Shown here: one piece after another, positions 1 through 6,769 of the stretch
Layout: each line of letters starts with the position of its first letter
How positions within the stretch are numbered: position 1 is the first letter of the stretch
Origin: CAZPMO01 sp964587515
Lineage (GTDB): Bacteria; Pseudomonadota; Alphaproteobacteria; MPNO01
DNA: 18,006 nucleotides
Assembly (NCBI GenBank): GCA_964587515.1
Contig: CAZPMO010000096.1
Location: 1-18,006, forward strand
Reading direction: 5' to 3'
Program-made: the position numbers and the translations under genes
The notes under the pieces: model-generated
Database searches by the model: none
What the model saw: only the letters and a program-made list of their open reading frames with translations
Told to the model about the DNA's origin: nothing

Positions 1-972
1 ATTCGTCGTGGAATCGAGGACGCCGGGGATCAGCACCATATCGTCCGGGATATGGGCGTCACGCAAATCTTCCCATTCATGTTCGTGCCGAGGATTGGCA
101 CCTTCGAACGAAACCGCCTGCGGGCGGGCGTTACGGATGACGGTCAAAATCTTCGCGAACGGGATATCGTGGGTGTGGGGGCCTTCGTAATTGCCCCAGC
201 AGATGTGCATCCGCATGGCGTCGCGCGGAATGTTCGCGGTCGCATGGTTGAGGGCCTCGACGTTGCGCGCCGCGATCTTCAGGAATTCACTGTCGGACAG
301 ACGCCTGTACTGATTGTGGCGCGCCGAGGCGAGATCCGGACAATCGATCTGCAGCACGAATCCGGCACCGTGGATCGCCTCGTACTCCTCTTTCATGGCA
401 TCGGCCAGCGCGGCCACATAGGCGTCCTCGCTGCCGTAATGATCGTTGGGCACGAACTTGGTCAGCACGCCCGGCGAGGCGGCGTTCAAGAACGCATCCA
501 CCGGTTTCGTTCGCCCTATCGCCTTCGCGAAATTGTCGAGGTCGGCGGTCAGCGGCGCGCGGTCGCCATAGCGGACCGGCGCGATGCAGTGGGGCGCGGT
601 GAAGCGCATGAACCATGAATCGCCGCGCGCCTTCATGCGTTCGTGAAAATCGGGGTGATCGAGGTAATCCTGGTGCAGGGCTTCGTCGCCGCTGTCGCCG
701 CCCACCAGCGTGGACTCGCCGATGCCCTCCAGCCGATGGCGGACATAGAACGTATAGGAAATCTTGCTCATCTCGCCGTCGGAGACGATGTCGATTCCGG
801 CTTCGATTTGCGCCGCCACGATTTCCTCGACCGCCTTTTCGGTCCGCCTGGCGAGCACGGCGGTGTCGTGATCTTCGCCCTTTTCCCGGGCCTCCATCAG
901 ATCGAGCAGGTCCGCCGGACGCGGCAGGCTGCCGACATGGGTGGTGAGAATGCGATCTGCGCTGAGTTTCAT
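1..972 (-). CDS. Cobalamin-independent methionine synthase C-domain-like protein (partial)
   Basis: The reading frame opens with ATG at 972 and runs off the left edge without a stop, giving 324 visible residues. It begins MKLSADRILTTHVGSLPRP, and HVGS(L/F)PRP is the usual opening of stand-alone MetE C-terminal (UROD/MetE-like barrel) proteins. A His-x-Cys pair (residues 256 and 258, in MHICWGN) and a Glu at about 290 (SFEGAN) match zinc ligands of MetE. The third ligand, a later Cys, would lie outside the window. Family members move a methyl group to a thiol via zinc. The MetE N-terminal domain is absent, so this is the short form and its methyl donor is uncertain; full methionine synthase activity is not established. 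It is transcribed divergently from the alcohol dehydrogenase across a 146-base gap. Family assignment is firm, substrate unknown. Confidence 0.85.
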   Translation of the reverse strand, partial: MKLSADRILTTHVGSLPRPADLLDLMEAREKGEDHDTAVLARRTEKAVEEIVAAQIEAGIDIVSDGEMSKISYTFYVRHRLEGIGESTLVGGDSGDEALHQDYLDHPDFHERMKARGDSWFMRFTAPHCIAPVRYGDRAPLTADLDNFAKAIGRTKPVDAFLNAASPGVLTKFVPNDHYGSEDAYVAALADAMKEEYEAIHGAGFVLQIDCPDLASARHNQYRRLSDSEFLKIAARNVEALNHATANIPRDAMRMHICWGNYEGPHTHDIPFAKILTVIRNARPQAVSFEGANPRHEHEWEDLRDAHIPDDMVLIPGVLDSTTN

Positions 973-1118
973 GACCTTGGTTTCCCGATAAAGGTGTCTC
1001 CGGCAGCCTAACGCACCGCCCGGCGGGAGTCCCGGGAGAGGCCGTGGAACTTGTCAGCGGCGTGGCCTCGCTTCATGATCCGGGAGAACGACGTCAATAA
1101 AGTTCGAGGCGACGGCAC

Positions 1119-2209
1119 ATGACTGAAACCGCTTACGCGGCCGTACTGACCAAGACACGGCATTTCGAAACCCGCGAAGTGCCGATTCCCGGTATCGGGC
1201 CGGACGAAGGGATTCTCCGCATGGAAGCCGCCGGGCTGTGCGGCACCGATTTCGAGCAGTATGACGGGCATTTCGAGGGCACGATCTACGGCCAGCTGCC
1301 CATGACGCCGGGCCATGAAATCCTCGGGCGGATCGATCGTCTGGGCGCCGAAGCCAAGAAACGCTGGGGCGTCAAGGAAGGCGACCGAGTCATCGTCGAG
1401 ACCTCGATCCCGTGTGGCGAATGCCCGCCGTGTCAGGGCGGACGGCCCATTTTCTGCGACGCCAACATGGGCTACGGCATCCGCCTGGGTTTCNNNNNNN
1501 NNNGCACCTCTATCTCCACCCCAACGCCCGGCTCCACAAGGCGCCGGAAGATATCCCGACCGACGCCATGAGCCTGTTCAACCCGCTGTCGAACGCCGTG
1601 CGCTGGGCGTGGTCGCGCCCCGATCTGCAAAAGGGCAGCACCATCGTCATCGAGGGGCCGGGCCAGCGCGGACTGCTGGCGATCACGGTGGCGCGCGAAG
1701 CCGGCGCGGAGAAGATCATCATCACCGGAACAAAGTCCGACGCCCACCGGCTGTCACTCGCCCGCGAGCTCGGCGCCGACGCGACCATCAACGTCGACGA
1801 GGAAGACCCCGTCGAACGGGTCATGGAGCTGACCGGCGGCCGCAAGGCGGATGTGGTGCTGGATGTTTCCGCGGGCGCGACCGAGCCCATCATTCAGGGC
1901 GTCGATATGGTGCGAAAGGGCGGCACGATCGTCGTCGCGGGCGTGAAGACCCACAACACGCTGAACAATTTTTACACCGACAAGCTGGTGTTCAACGAAA
2001 TCGCCATGCTGGGCGTATTGTCGTCGGACTGGGAAGACACCGACAAGGCGGTCGATATCTTGCGCAACAGGTGGCGGGAGTTATCAAAACTCTGCACCCA
2101 TGCCTATCCGGTCGGCGAGGCGGACAAGGCCGTGCGGGTGCTGGGGCGCGAGATACAGGACGGGCCCGAAGCGGTGCATATTCACCTCGATACGATGACG
2201 CCGCCCTGA
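1119..2209 (+). CDS. Zinc-dependent alcohol dehydrogenase (MDR family), interrupted by an assembly gap
   Basis: ATG at 1119 follows a GAGG ribosome binding site. The first 125 residues form the GroES-like half: catalytic zinc ligands C41 (LCGTD) and H66-E67 (PGHE), and structural zinc ligands C99, C102, C105 and C113. Ten Ns at 1494-1503 interrupt it. After the gap the protein continues in another frame (codons from 1505), with the linker HLYLHPNARLHKAPEDIP, a Rossmann GPGQRG nucleotide-binding turn near 1654-1671, and a stop at 2207-2209. Both halves are typical and collinear, so I treat this as one gene of about 370 residues whose gap has a placeholder length. It should oxidise or reduce an alcohol/aldehyde with NAD(P); the substrate cannot be read from sequence. 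It heads an apparent operon with the genes at 2247 and 3292. Confidence 0.85.
1494..1503. other. Assembly gap (10 N)
   Basis: Ten undetermined bases lie inside the dehydrogenase gene. The frames either side differ, so the true gap length is not 10; it must be 2 modulo 3 to restore one frame. By comparison with relatives, the missing part is the short segment before the LYLHPN motif. Confidence 0.95.
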
Positions 2210-2246
2210 AGCTCGGAAAAACCGCAACCACGAATTGGAAAACGCC

Positions 2247-3194
2247 ATGAGCGACAGACTTTCGATCCGGCTGGCCGCCGGCTCCGGCCCGACCTTCGGC
2301 GTCGACGATCTCGCCTGCGCGGCCGCGACCGATCTGGGGTTCTGGAACGATGAAGGCCTCGATGTGACCTGGACTCCGGTTCATGGCGGCGTCGCCGCCA
2401 TCCAGGCCGTTCTCGACGGCGAGGTCGATGTATCCTATGGCGGGCTGGGGCCGGTGCTGCGGCGGCGCTCGGAAAACCATCCCGTGCGCGTCGTGGTCTC
2501 CATGGCGCGCGGTCTGGCGCAGAATCTCGTGGTTCAGAAGCGGATCGAAACCACGGATCAGCTGCGCGGCGTTTCCTGGGCGCTCGACGGGTTCGGCGCG
2601 TTGAGCCATCACATGGCGCGTCTGCTGGTGCGCGCGCTGGACATCGGCGAGGACGAGATCGACTGGCAGGCCGTCGGCCCGCCGCCGGAACGCATCGAGC
2701 GGCTGCTCGCCGATACCATCGACGTCTCGCTGATCCGCGTCGAGGAAGCCATTGCGCTGAACGCCAACGAGTCCAACGATCTGCATACCCTGCTTGGTTT
2801 CGCGGAACTCAAGGAACTGGTCCCCGTGCAGCCGCATGGCGTGCTGGCCACCACCGAGGCGTATGAGCGCGACCATGCCGACGAGCTGAGCCGGCTGACG
2901 CGCGGGATGATCCGGGCGTCGCGCGCGCTCAACGACGATTTCGACGTCTTCCGCGAGACCTTCGACCGCAACGTTACGGTGACGGTGCCCGACGCCGATG
3001 TAAGGACGATCTGGGAGCAGGAAAGCGCGTCCGGCGGTTTTGCCGTCAACGGCGAGCTGACCCAGGCGCACTGGTCGAACGAGATCGCGCTGTTTTACGA
3101 GCTTAATCCGGAATTGCGGCGGGTTTCGCTGGAAGAAGTCATCGCGGGGGATTTCGTCGCAGGAGCGCTTGATACGTTGGGCATGGTCGCGGGG
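2247..3194 (+). CDS. SsuA/THI5 (NMT1)-like substrate-binding-fold protein, 3' end lost in gap
   Basis: ATG at 2247 is preceded by GGAA at 2237-2240, which favours it over the in-frame TTG at 2235. The protein starts MSDRLSIRLAAGSGPTFGVD and has no hydrophobic signal sequence or lipobox, so it is predicted cytosolic. Residues near 20-70 (AAATDLGFWNDEGLDVTW, GGVAAIQAVLDGEVDVSYGG) and 90-130 (an ETTDQLRGVSWALDG segment) follow the periplasmic-binding-protein pattern of SsuA/THI5/NMT1 proteins. There are 316 codons before the Ns at 3195, close to normal family length; the stop must lie in the gap, because no frame just beyond it gives a plausible ending. It sits 37 bases after the dehydrogenase. 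No permease or ATPase gene is present. It could be an orphan binding protein, a sensor, or an enzyme built on this fold. Confidence 0.75.
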
Positions 3195-3204
3195 NNNNNN
3201 NNNN
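3195..3204. other. Assembly gap (10 N)
   Basis: Ten undetermined bases fall at the 3' end of the SsuA/THI5-like gene. They probably stand in for a segment of unknown length that contains its stop codon. Confidence 0.95.
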
Positions 3205-3291
3205 CGACTCTCGGCCGGGGCAAAGCCTGTTCTTTGCGGTGCGGGCGCGCTATCGTTGCATCAGATATTTTTGGAGAAAAAGGAGACCCCC

Positions 3292-3729
3292 ATGGCCAAG
3301 CTGCGACACATCGCAATGTCGGTGGACGATCCGTGGAAGACGGCCGAGTTCTATGAGCAGGCCTTCGACATGAAGCGCGTCGGCGAGACGGATTCAGAAC
3401 TTGCCCAAGGCGTCTATGTGTCGGACGGCGTGATCACCGTGGCGCTGCTGAAATACAAGACCGATACTTGGGCCGGCTATGTGGAGGGCGAGGACGAGCG
3501 CGGCAAGGATTATGTCGGGCTGCACCATCTCGGCTTCTGGGTCGATGATTTGCCCGAGACCGAAGGCAAGATCGAGAATGCCGGCGGCAAATATTTTCAG
3601 GGCCGCCCGGAAGGGCCCGAACCCACCACCTTCTACGAGATGAAGTTCCGCGACCCCAACGGCGTGATCGTCGACGTCACCCATCTCGGGTGGTCGGGAT
3701 CGGTCAAGGACGTCAAGCCCGCCGACTGA
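3292..3729 (+). CDS. VOC (glyoxalase/bleomycin-resistance fold) family protein
   Basis: ATG at 3292 follows a strong AGGAG at 3281-3285, spaced 6 bases, which excludes upstream in-frame extensions. The 145-residue product has two beta-alpha-beta-beta-beta modules: RHIAMSVDDPWKTAEFYEQAF at the start, GLHHLGFWVDD near 77-86 and FRDPNGVIVDVTHLGW near 119-134. The candidate metal ligands H6, H78 or H79, and an acidic residue in the GVIVDV strand (D128, in place of the usual Glu) are in the expected places. The VOC superfamily includes glyoxalases, epimerases, extradiol dioxygenases and resistance proteins; the reaction here is not identifiable. It is probably co-transcribed with the dehydrogenase and SBP-fold genes upstream. 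Confidence 0.85.
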   Translation: MAKLRHIAMSVDDPWKTAEFYEQAFDMKRVGETDSELAQGVYVSDGVITVALLKYKTDTWAGYVEGEDERGKDYVGLHHLGFWVDDLPETEGKIENAGGKYFQGRPEGPEPTTFYEMKFRDPNGVIVDVTHLGWSGSVKDVKPAD

Positions 3730-3744
3730 ACCACGCGCGGCCCG

Positions 3745-3768
3745 GGGCGCGGCGTTATCACCGCGCCC
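3745..3768. terminator. Candidate bidirectional terminator hairpin
   Basis: GGGCGCGG (3745-3752) pairs perfectly with CCGCGCCC (3761-3768) around an 8-base loop, between the convergent ends of the VOC gene and the cytochrome gene. There is no immediate T-run on either strand, so Rho-independent activity is uncertain. Confidence 0.4.
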
Positions 3769-3777
3769 GGCCGTCGA

Positions 3778-4269
3778 TTACTTTTTCTTCTTGGGCGCGC
3801 GGAACGCCCGATGGCAGCCGCCGCAGTTCTTGCCGATACCGCCCATGGCCATGCCCATGGCTTTCTTGTCGCCGGAACCCGCCGTCGCGGTGAAACCCAT
3901 GGCCGCCGTTTTTAGGTTGTTGGCGAAGGCTTCGAACTTGCCGCGTTCGGTCCAGATGGCCGGCTTGGCCCGGGTCTGGCCGACGCCGTCGGCCGCCGAC
4001 GTTCCCTTTGGGTAAAGTCCCGCGATTTTCGCGGCGTTGGCGGCCAGACCCTCGGCGTGGCGGGCCGCTTCGGCGGCGCTGCCCTTGCCCTTCTTCACGA
4101 AGCCCGCGATGGCCCGCATGTGCCCGGCATTGCTTTTCATCAGCGCGCGGCGTTCCTTGATCGCGTCGGCCGCCGAGCCGGCCATCGCCGGCGCGGAGAT
4201 TTGCGCGACAGTGATCACCACCGCGTCGCACGCCGCGAGCTTCAATATGGCGTCAATTTTCGATTTCAT
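3778..4269 (-). CDS. Cytochrome c'-like (class II c-type) protein
   Basis: I place the start at ATG 4269, which has GGGAG nine bases upstream; an in-frame longer version to 4320 lacks such support. The 163-residue product begins with a basic n-region and hydrophobic stretch ending SAPAMA near residue 30, a plausible but weak signal peptide. The mature part has ERRALMKSNAGHM near 39-51, as in class II cytochromes, and a single C-terminal haem site C149-G-G-C152-H153. A haem motif close to the C-terminus is diagnostic of cytochrome c'. Such proteins are periplasmic four-helix bundles that bind NO or CO or carry electrons. The tail ends in a run of lysines (PKKKK). It is convergent with the VOC gene and has no obvious partner in the window. 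Confidence 0.85.
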   Translation of the reverse strand: MKSKIDAILKLAACDAVVITVAQISAPAMAGSAADAIKERRALMKSNAGHMRAIAGFVKKGKGSAAEAARHAEGLAANAAKIAGLYPKGTSAADGVGQTRAKPAIWTERGKFEAFANNLKTAAMGFTATAGSGDKKAMGMAMGGIGKNCGGCHRAFRAPKKKK

Positions 4270-4455
4270 GGACCACGTCTCCCGGTATTTCCCTTTGCCG
4301 GCGGTAAACCCGCCCGTCATTAGGTAAACACCCAGAAACCGGTTTTATTCCCGCCCGACAAGGCCACATGGCCGTGATCAGCGAAATGTGATCAGGGTCT
4401 TCTCCGGACAAATCGATCGCTTAACGCCGTGAGCGCGGTGTAATACAAATGATAT

Positions 4456-4533
4456 TTCACCACCAAGGCACAAAGACACGAAGAGGATGACGGCGCTTCG
4501 CGCCAGAAACAGCCTTTGTGCCTTGGTGGTGAA
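4456..4533. repeat. 20-bp perfect inverted repeat, MITE/REP-like element
   Basis: The 337-base stretch 4270-4606 has no convincing gene. It holds TTCACCACCAAGGCACAAAG (4456-4475) and its exact reverse complement at 4514-4533, 38 bases apart. Inside lies a second small hairpin, GGCGC-TTC-GCGCC (4492-4504). The arm resembles a CACCAAGGCACAAAGACACGAAG-type motif that I recall being dispersed in many bacterial genomes, so a non-autonomous mobile or REP-like element is likely. The element could also act as a terminator for the convergent flank. Confidence 0.6.
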
Positions 4534-4606
4534 TCGATCTCGCTGCTTTCTCCGCACCGTCGGTGGACCAACGCGGATAAGTGCGTAAACCTAAGCGGAT
4601 GGTGCT

Positions 4607-5383
4607 TTAGGGAGACGGTTCCTCGTAGACCAGCCGCGCGACCGCCAACAGCTCCTCGCGCGACATCTTGCCCAATACCGCGAAGCTGAGCGGGCCGCCG
4701 ATCCAGTAGAACGCCGAGACGCCCTCGCGCCCCACGAAACGGAACGCGGTCTCGCCGTCCTCTCGGCTGCGCCGGGTATAGATGGTGATGCGGCGTTTTT
4801 TTGCGTCCTCGTACATGAACTGGGCCGCCGGCGCGCCTTCGTCGGCGATCATCCGGCCGCCGACCAGCCGGAAGCCCACCTTCAGCAGATCGGGCGCGGT
4901 GATTTTGTGTTTTAACCGTTTCGACAGCCACGCCACCAGGTGGCGTTCCTCGCGGGCCTGCACCTCGACCGCGTGGCGGCGTTCGCCGATATAGACCACA
5001 TGGGCGCTGACCGCCTGGCGCATGAAGCTCTCCGCGTCGTCCGGTCCCATCGCGCCGCGCAGCAGCCACCCCGCGCCGCCGCCGACCACGAACAGCATCA
5101 CCGCCGCCGCCCAGCGCAGCCACGGAGCGGGACCGGTGCGGGCCAATGCGACATTTGGCGGGCCGTCCAGCGCGGCGACAACCGAAGCGGGCAACGGTTC
5201 GTCGAGCACGCCGTCGAACTCCTTGTGCAGAAGCTGTCGGTCCTCTCTCCAGCCGGCGACGCGGGCCGCGTCGTCCGGGTTCTCCATGATCCAGGCCTCG
5301 ACCTCGGCGCGGCGCGCGGCGTCGAGTTCGCCGTCGATGAAGGCGTGAAGATCGGATTCGCTGATTTCAGGCGTGGGGCTCAT
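4607..5383 (-). CDS. Membrane-bound anti-sigma factor
   Basis: The 258-residue protein begins with a cytosolic anti-sigma-type segment (ESDLHAFIDGELDAARRAEVEAW, residues 9-31). A single transmembrane helix follows at about 88-108 (WLRWAAAVMLFVVGGGAGWLL), then a C-terminal domain of about 150 residues expected in the periplasm. This architecture is that of RskA/ChrR-like regulators that hold an ECF sigma factor at the membrane. The whole protein has no cysteine, so the zinc-binding HxxxCxxC site of classical ZAS anti-sigma factors is absent. Its ATG overlaps the TGA of the sigma gene (ATGA at 5380-5383), indicating translational coupling and matched output of the two proteins. The signal it senses cannot be inferred. 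Confidence 0.85.
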   Translation of the reverse strand: MSPTPEISESDLHAFIDGELDAARRAEVEAWIMENPDDAARVAGWREDRQLLHKEFDGVLDEPLPASVVAALDGPPNVALARTGPAPWLRWAAAVMLFVVGGGAGWLLRGAMGPDDAESFMRQAVSAHVVYIGERRHAVEVQAREERHLVAWLSKRLKHKITAPDLLKVGFRLVGGRMIADEGAPAAQFMYEDAKKRRITIYTRRSREDGETAFRFVGREGVSAFYWIGGPLSFAVLGKMSREELLAVARLVYEEPSP

Positions 5384-5886
5384 TTCACGCTCCTCAGCAC
5401 GGTCGCGTCGTCGTCGGTAAGCACGCGCAGCCGCGCCCGGCCGCGCGCCAGCCGCGACATCACGGTGCCGATCTTCACACCCAGCACGTCGGCCGCCTCC
5501 CGGTAGCTCATGTCCTCCAGCCCGACCAGCAGCACGGTCTGGCGTTGTTCCTCCGGCAGTTGCGCGAGCGCCCGCGACAGATCGCGCAGCGCCAGCCCGT
5601 CGCCCTGGCTGGCGGCCACCGCGCCGGCGTCGTCGGGCGTCGCCTCATAGGATGGATCGTCGAGCGCGCGGACCCGCTTGCGCACGCTGTTGGCGTGGAC
5701 ATTGTGCAGGATGGTGAACAGCCAGGCCCGCATATTGGTGCCGTCCTCGAACAAATGCAGGCGCGACAAAGCGCGCTCGACGCTGTCCTGGACGAGATCG
5801 TCGGCGGCACCGGGATCGCCCTGGAGCGCGCGCGCATAGCGCCGCAAGCGCGGCAGTTCGCCTATGAGCGCGGCGCGCTTGTCCAT
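5380..5886 (-). CDS. ECF-type RNA polymerase sigma factor
   Basis: The 168-residue product contains sigma-70 region 2 (GAADDLVQDSVERALS, near 25-40, and MRAWLFTILHNVHANSVRK, near 52-70). Region 4 is a helix-turn-helix (LPEEQRQTVLLVGLEDMSY then REAADVLGVKIGTVMSRLARGR, near 114-154). Regions 1 and 3 are missing, as in all ECF factors. ATG 5886 starts two bases after the SDR stop codon (TGA-AG-ATG), with only a weak GAAG upstream, so it is probably translated by coupling. The anti-sigma gene overlaps its 3' end. By family analogy it directs transcription of a stress or envelope regulon, probably including its own operon. I could not identify its promoter sequence. Confidence 0.9.
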   Translation of the reverse strand: MDKRAALIGELPRLRRYARALQGDPGAADDLVQDSVERALSRLHLFEDGTNMRAWLFTILHNVHANSVRKRVRALDDPSYEATPDDAGAVAASQGDGLALRDLSRALAQLPEEQRQTVLLVGLEDMSYREAADVLGVKIGTVMSRLARGRARLRVLTDDDATVLRSVK

Positions 5887-5888
5887 CT

Positions 5889-6683
5889 TCAGCGCTTCTT
5901 CACGCCGGACGAGGGGTCGACCAGCAACCCGCCATCGATGGTGATCATGGCGCCGGAAATATAGGACGCCCGGTCGGAGGCGAGGAACGCCACCATGCCG
6001 GATACCTCATCGGGTTCGGCGGGCCGGCCCATGGGGATCGCCGACATCAGTTCGGGCCAGCGGTCCTTGTCGCCGAACCGTTCCTGGGCCAGCCGTTCCG
6101 CGTCGCCGACATATTTCTCGGTGGCCACCGGGCCGGGATTGACGCCGACCACGCGTACCCCGTGGCTCACGCTCTCGCCGCCCAGCGCTTGGGTGAACAT
6201 GATCAGCGAGGCGTTGCCGGTGCTGCCCGCGATATAGTTGGCGTCGGGACGCAGCCCGCCCATGCCGATCACGTTGATCACCACGCCCGCGCCCCGTTCG
6301 CACATGGCGCCGTAGACGCCCCGGGTCAGGTTGATGAAGCCGAACACCTTGAGGTCCCAGCCGTGCCGCCACGCATCCTCGTCGACATCGAGCAGCGTGC
6401 CGCGCGGGATGGCGCCGGCGTTGTTGACCAATATATCCACGTCGTGGCAGTCGCGCGCCAGCGCTTCGACATTTTCGCGCTTCGTCAGATCGCCCGGGTG
6501 GATCGCCACCTCGACGCCGTGACGGTCTGCGATCTGACGCGCCGCGTCCTTGAGATCAGCCTCGGAACGCGCCGCCAGATGGAGATGGCATCCCTCGGCC
6601 GCCAGCTCCTCGGCGACGGCGCGTCCGATGCCGCGCGATCCGCCGGTGATCGCGGCGCGGCGGCCCCTGAGGTTCAGCTCCAT
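5889..6683 (-). CDS. Short-chain dehydrogenase/reductase with atypical active site
   Basis: ATG 6683 has GGAGG at 6693-6697, nine bases upstream. The 264-residue protein has the SDR cofactor motif TGGSRGIG (13-20), an Arg after strand 2 (LAARS) favouring NADP(H), D65, NNAG (87-90), and the C-terminal PGPVATE and ITIDGG segments. Y150 is present, but the usual YxxxK lysine is Ser154 and no serine occurs at the expected catalytic position (INVIGMGG, 136-143). The fold and cofactor site are therefore intact while the Ser-Tyr-Lys triad is reduced to Tyr. Relatives with a YIAGSTGNAS-like stretch may form their own subgroup. It is the first gene of a tight three-gene unit with the sigma and anti-sigma genes. 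Substrate unknown. Confidence 0.88.
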   Translation of the reverse strand: MELNLRGRRAAITGGSRGIGRAVAEELAAEGCHLHLAARSEADLKDAARQIADRHGVEVAIHPGDLTKRENVEALARDCHDVDILVNNAGAIPRGTLLDVDEDAWRHGWDLKVFGFINLTRGVYGAMCERGAGVVINVIGMGGLRPDANYIAGSTGNASLIMFTQALGGESVSHGVRVVGVNPGPVATEKYVGDAERLAQERFGDKDRWPELMSAIPMGRPAEPDEVSGMVAFLASDRASYISGAMITIDGGLLVDPSSGVKKR

Positions 6684-6728
6684 CGGACTAATCCTCCCAT
6701 GGTCGTGATTTTATTTTTTTCGCGTGGT

Positions 6729-6765
6729 GGAAAGGATTGCACCTTTCCGATAGCGCCGCAATCCT
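6729..6765 (-). promoter_or_regulatory. Two mutually exclusive stem-loops upstream of the SDR gene
   Basis: In the 86 bases between the GGT-like gene and the SDR gene, GGAAAGG (6729-6735) can pair with CCTTTCC (6742-6748). Alternatively AGGATTGC (6733-6740) can pair with GCAATCCT (6758-6765). The two stems share bases, so only one can form at a time. On the minus strand they are followed by an A-rich tract, not a U-run, so a simple terminator is unlikely. This may be a 5'-leader structure of the SDR-sigma-anti-sigma operon. Confidence 0.35.
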
Positions 6766-6769
6766 CGGC

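Noticed and set aside
2235..2246. TTG 2235 as start of the SBP-fold gene
   Set aside because: GGAA at 2237-2240 overlaps that codon and is correctly spaced for ATG 2247.
1992..3071. Long antisense open frame (359 codons) over the SBP-fold gene
   Set aside because: It lies opposite a well-supported gene, has Arg/Gly/His-rich non-domain sequence, and is typical of GC-rich antisense frames.
6711..6748. T-run plus hairpin as a terminator
   Set aside because: On neither strand does a T-run follow the stem; on the minus strand it is an A-tract, and on the plus strand the Ts precede the stem.
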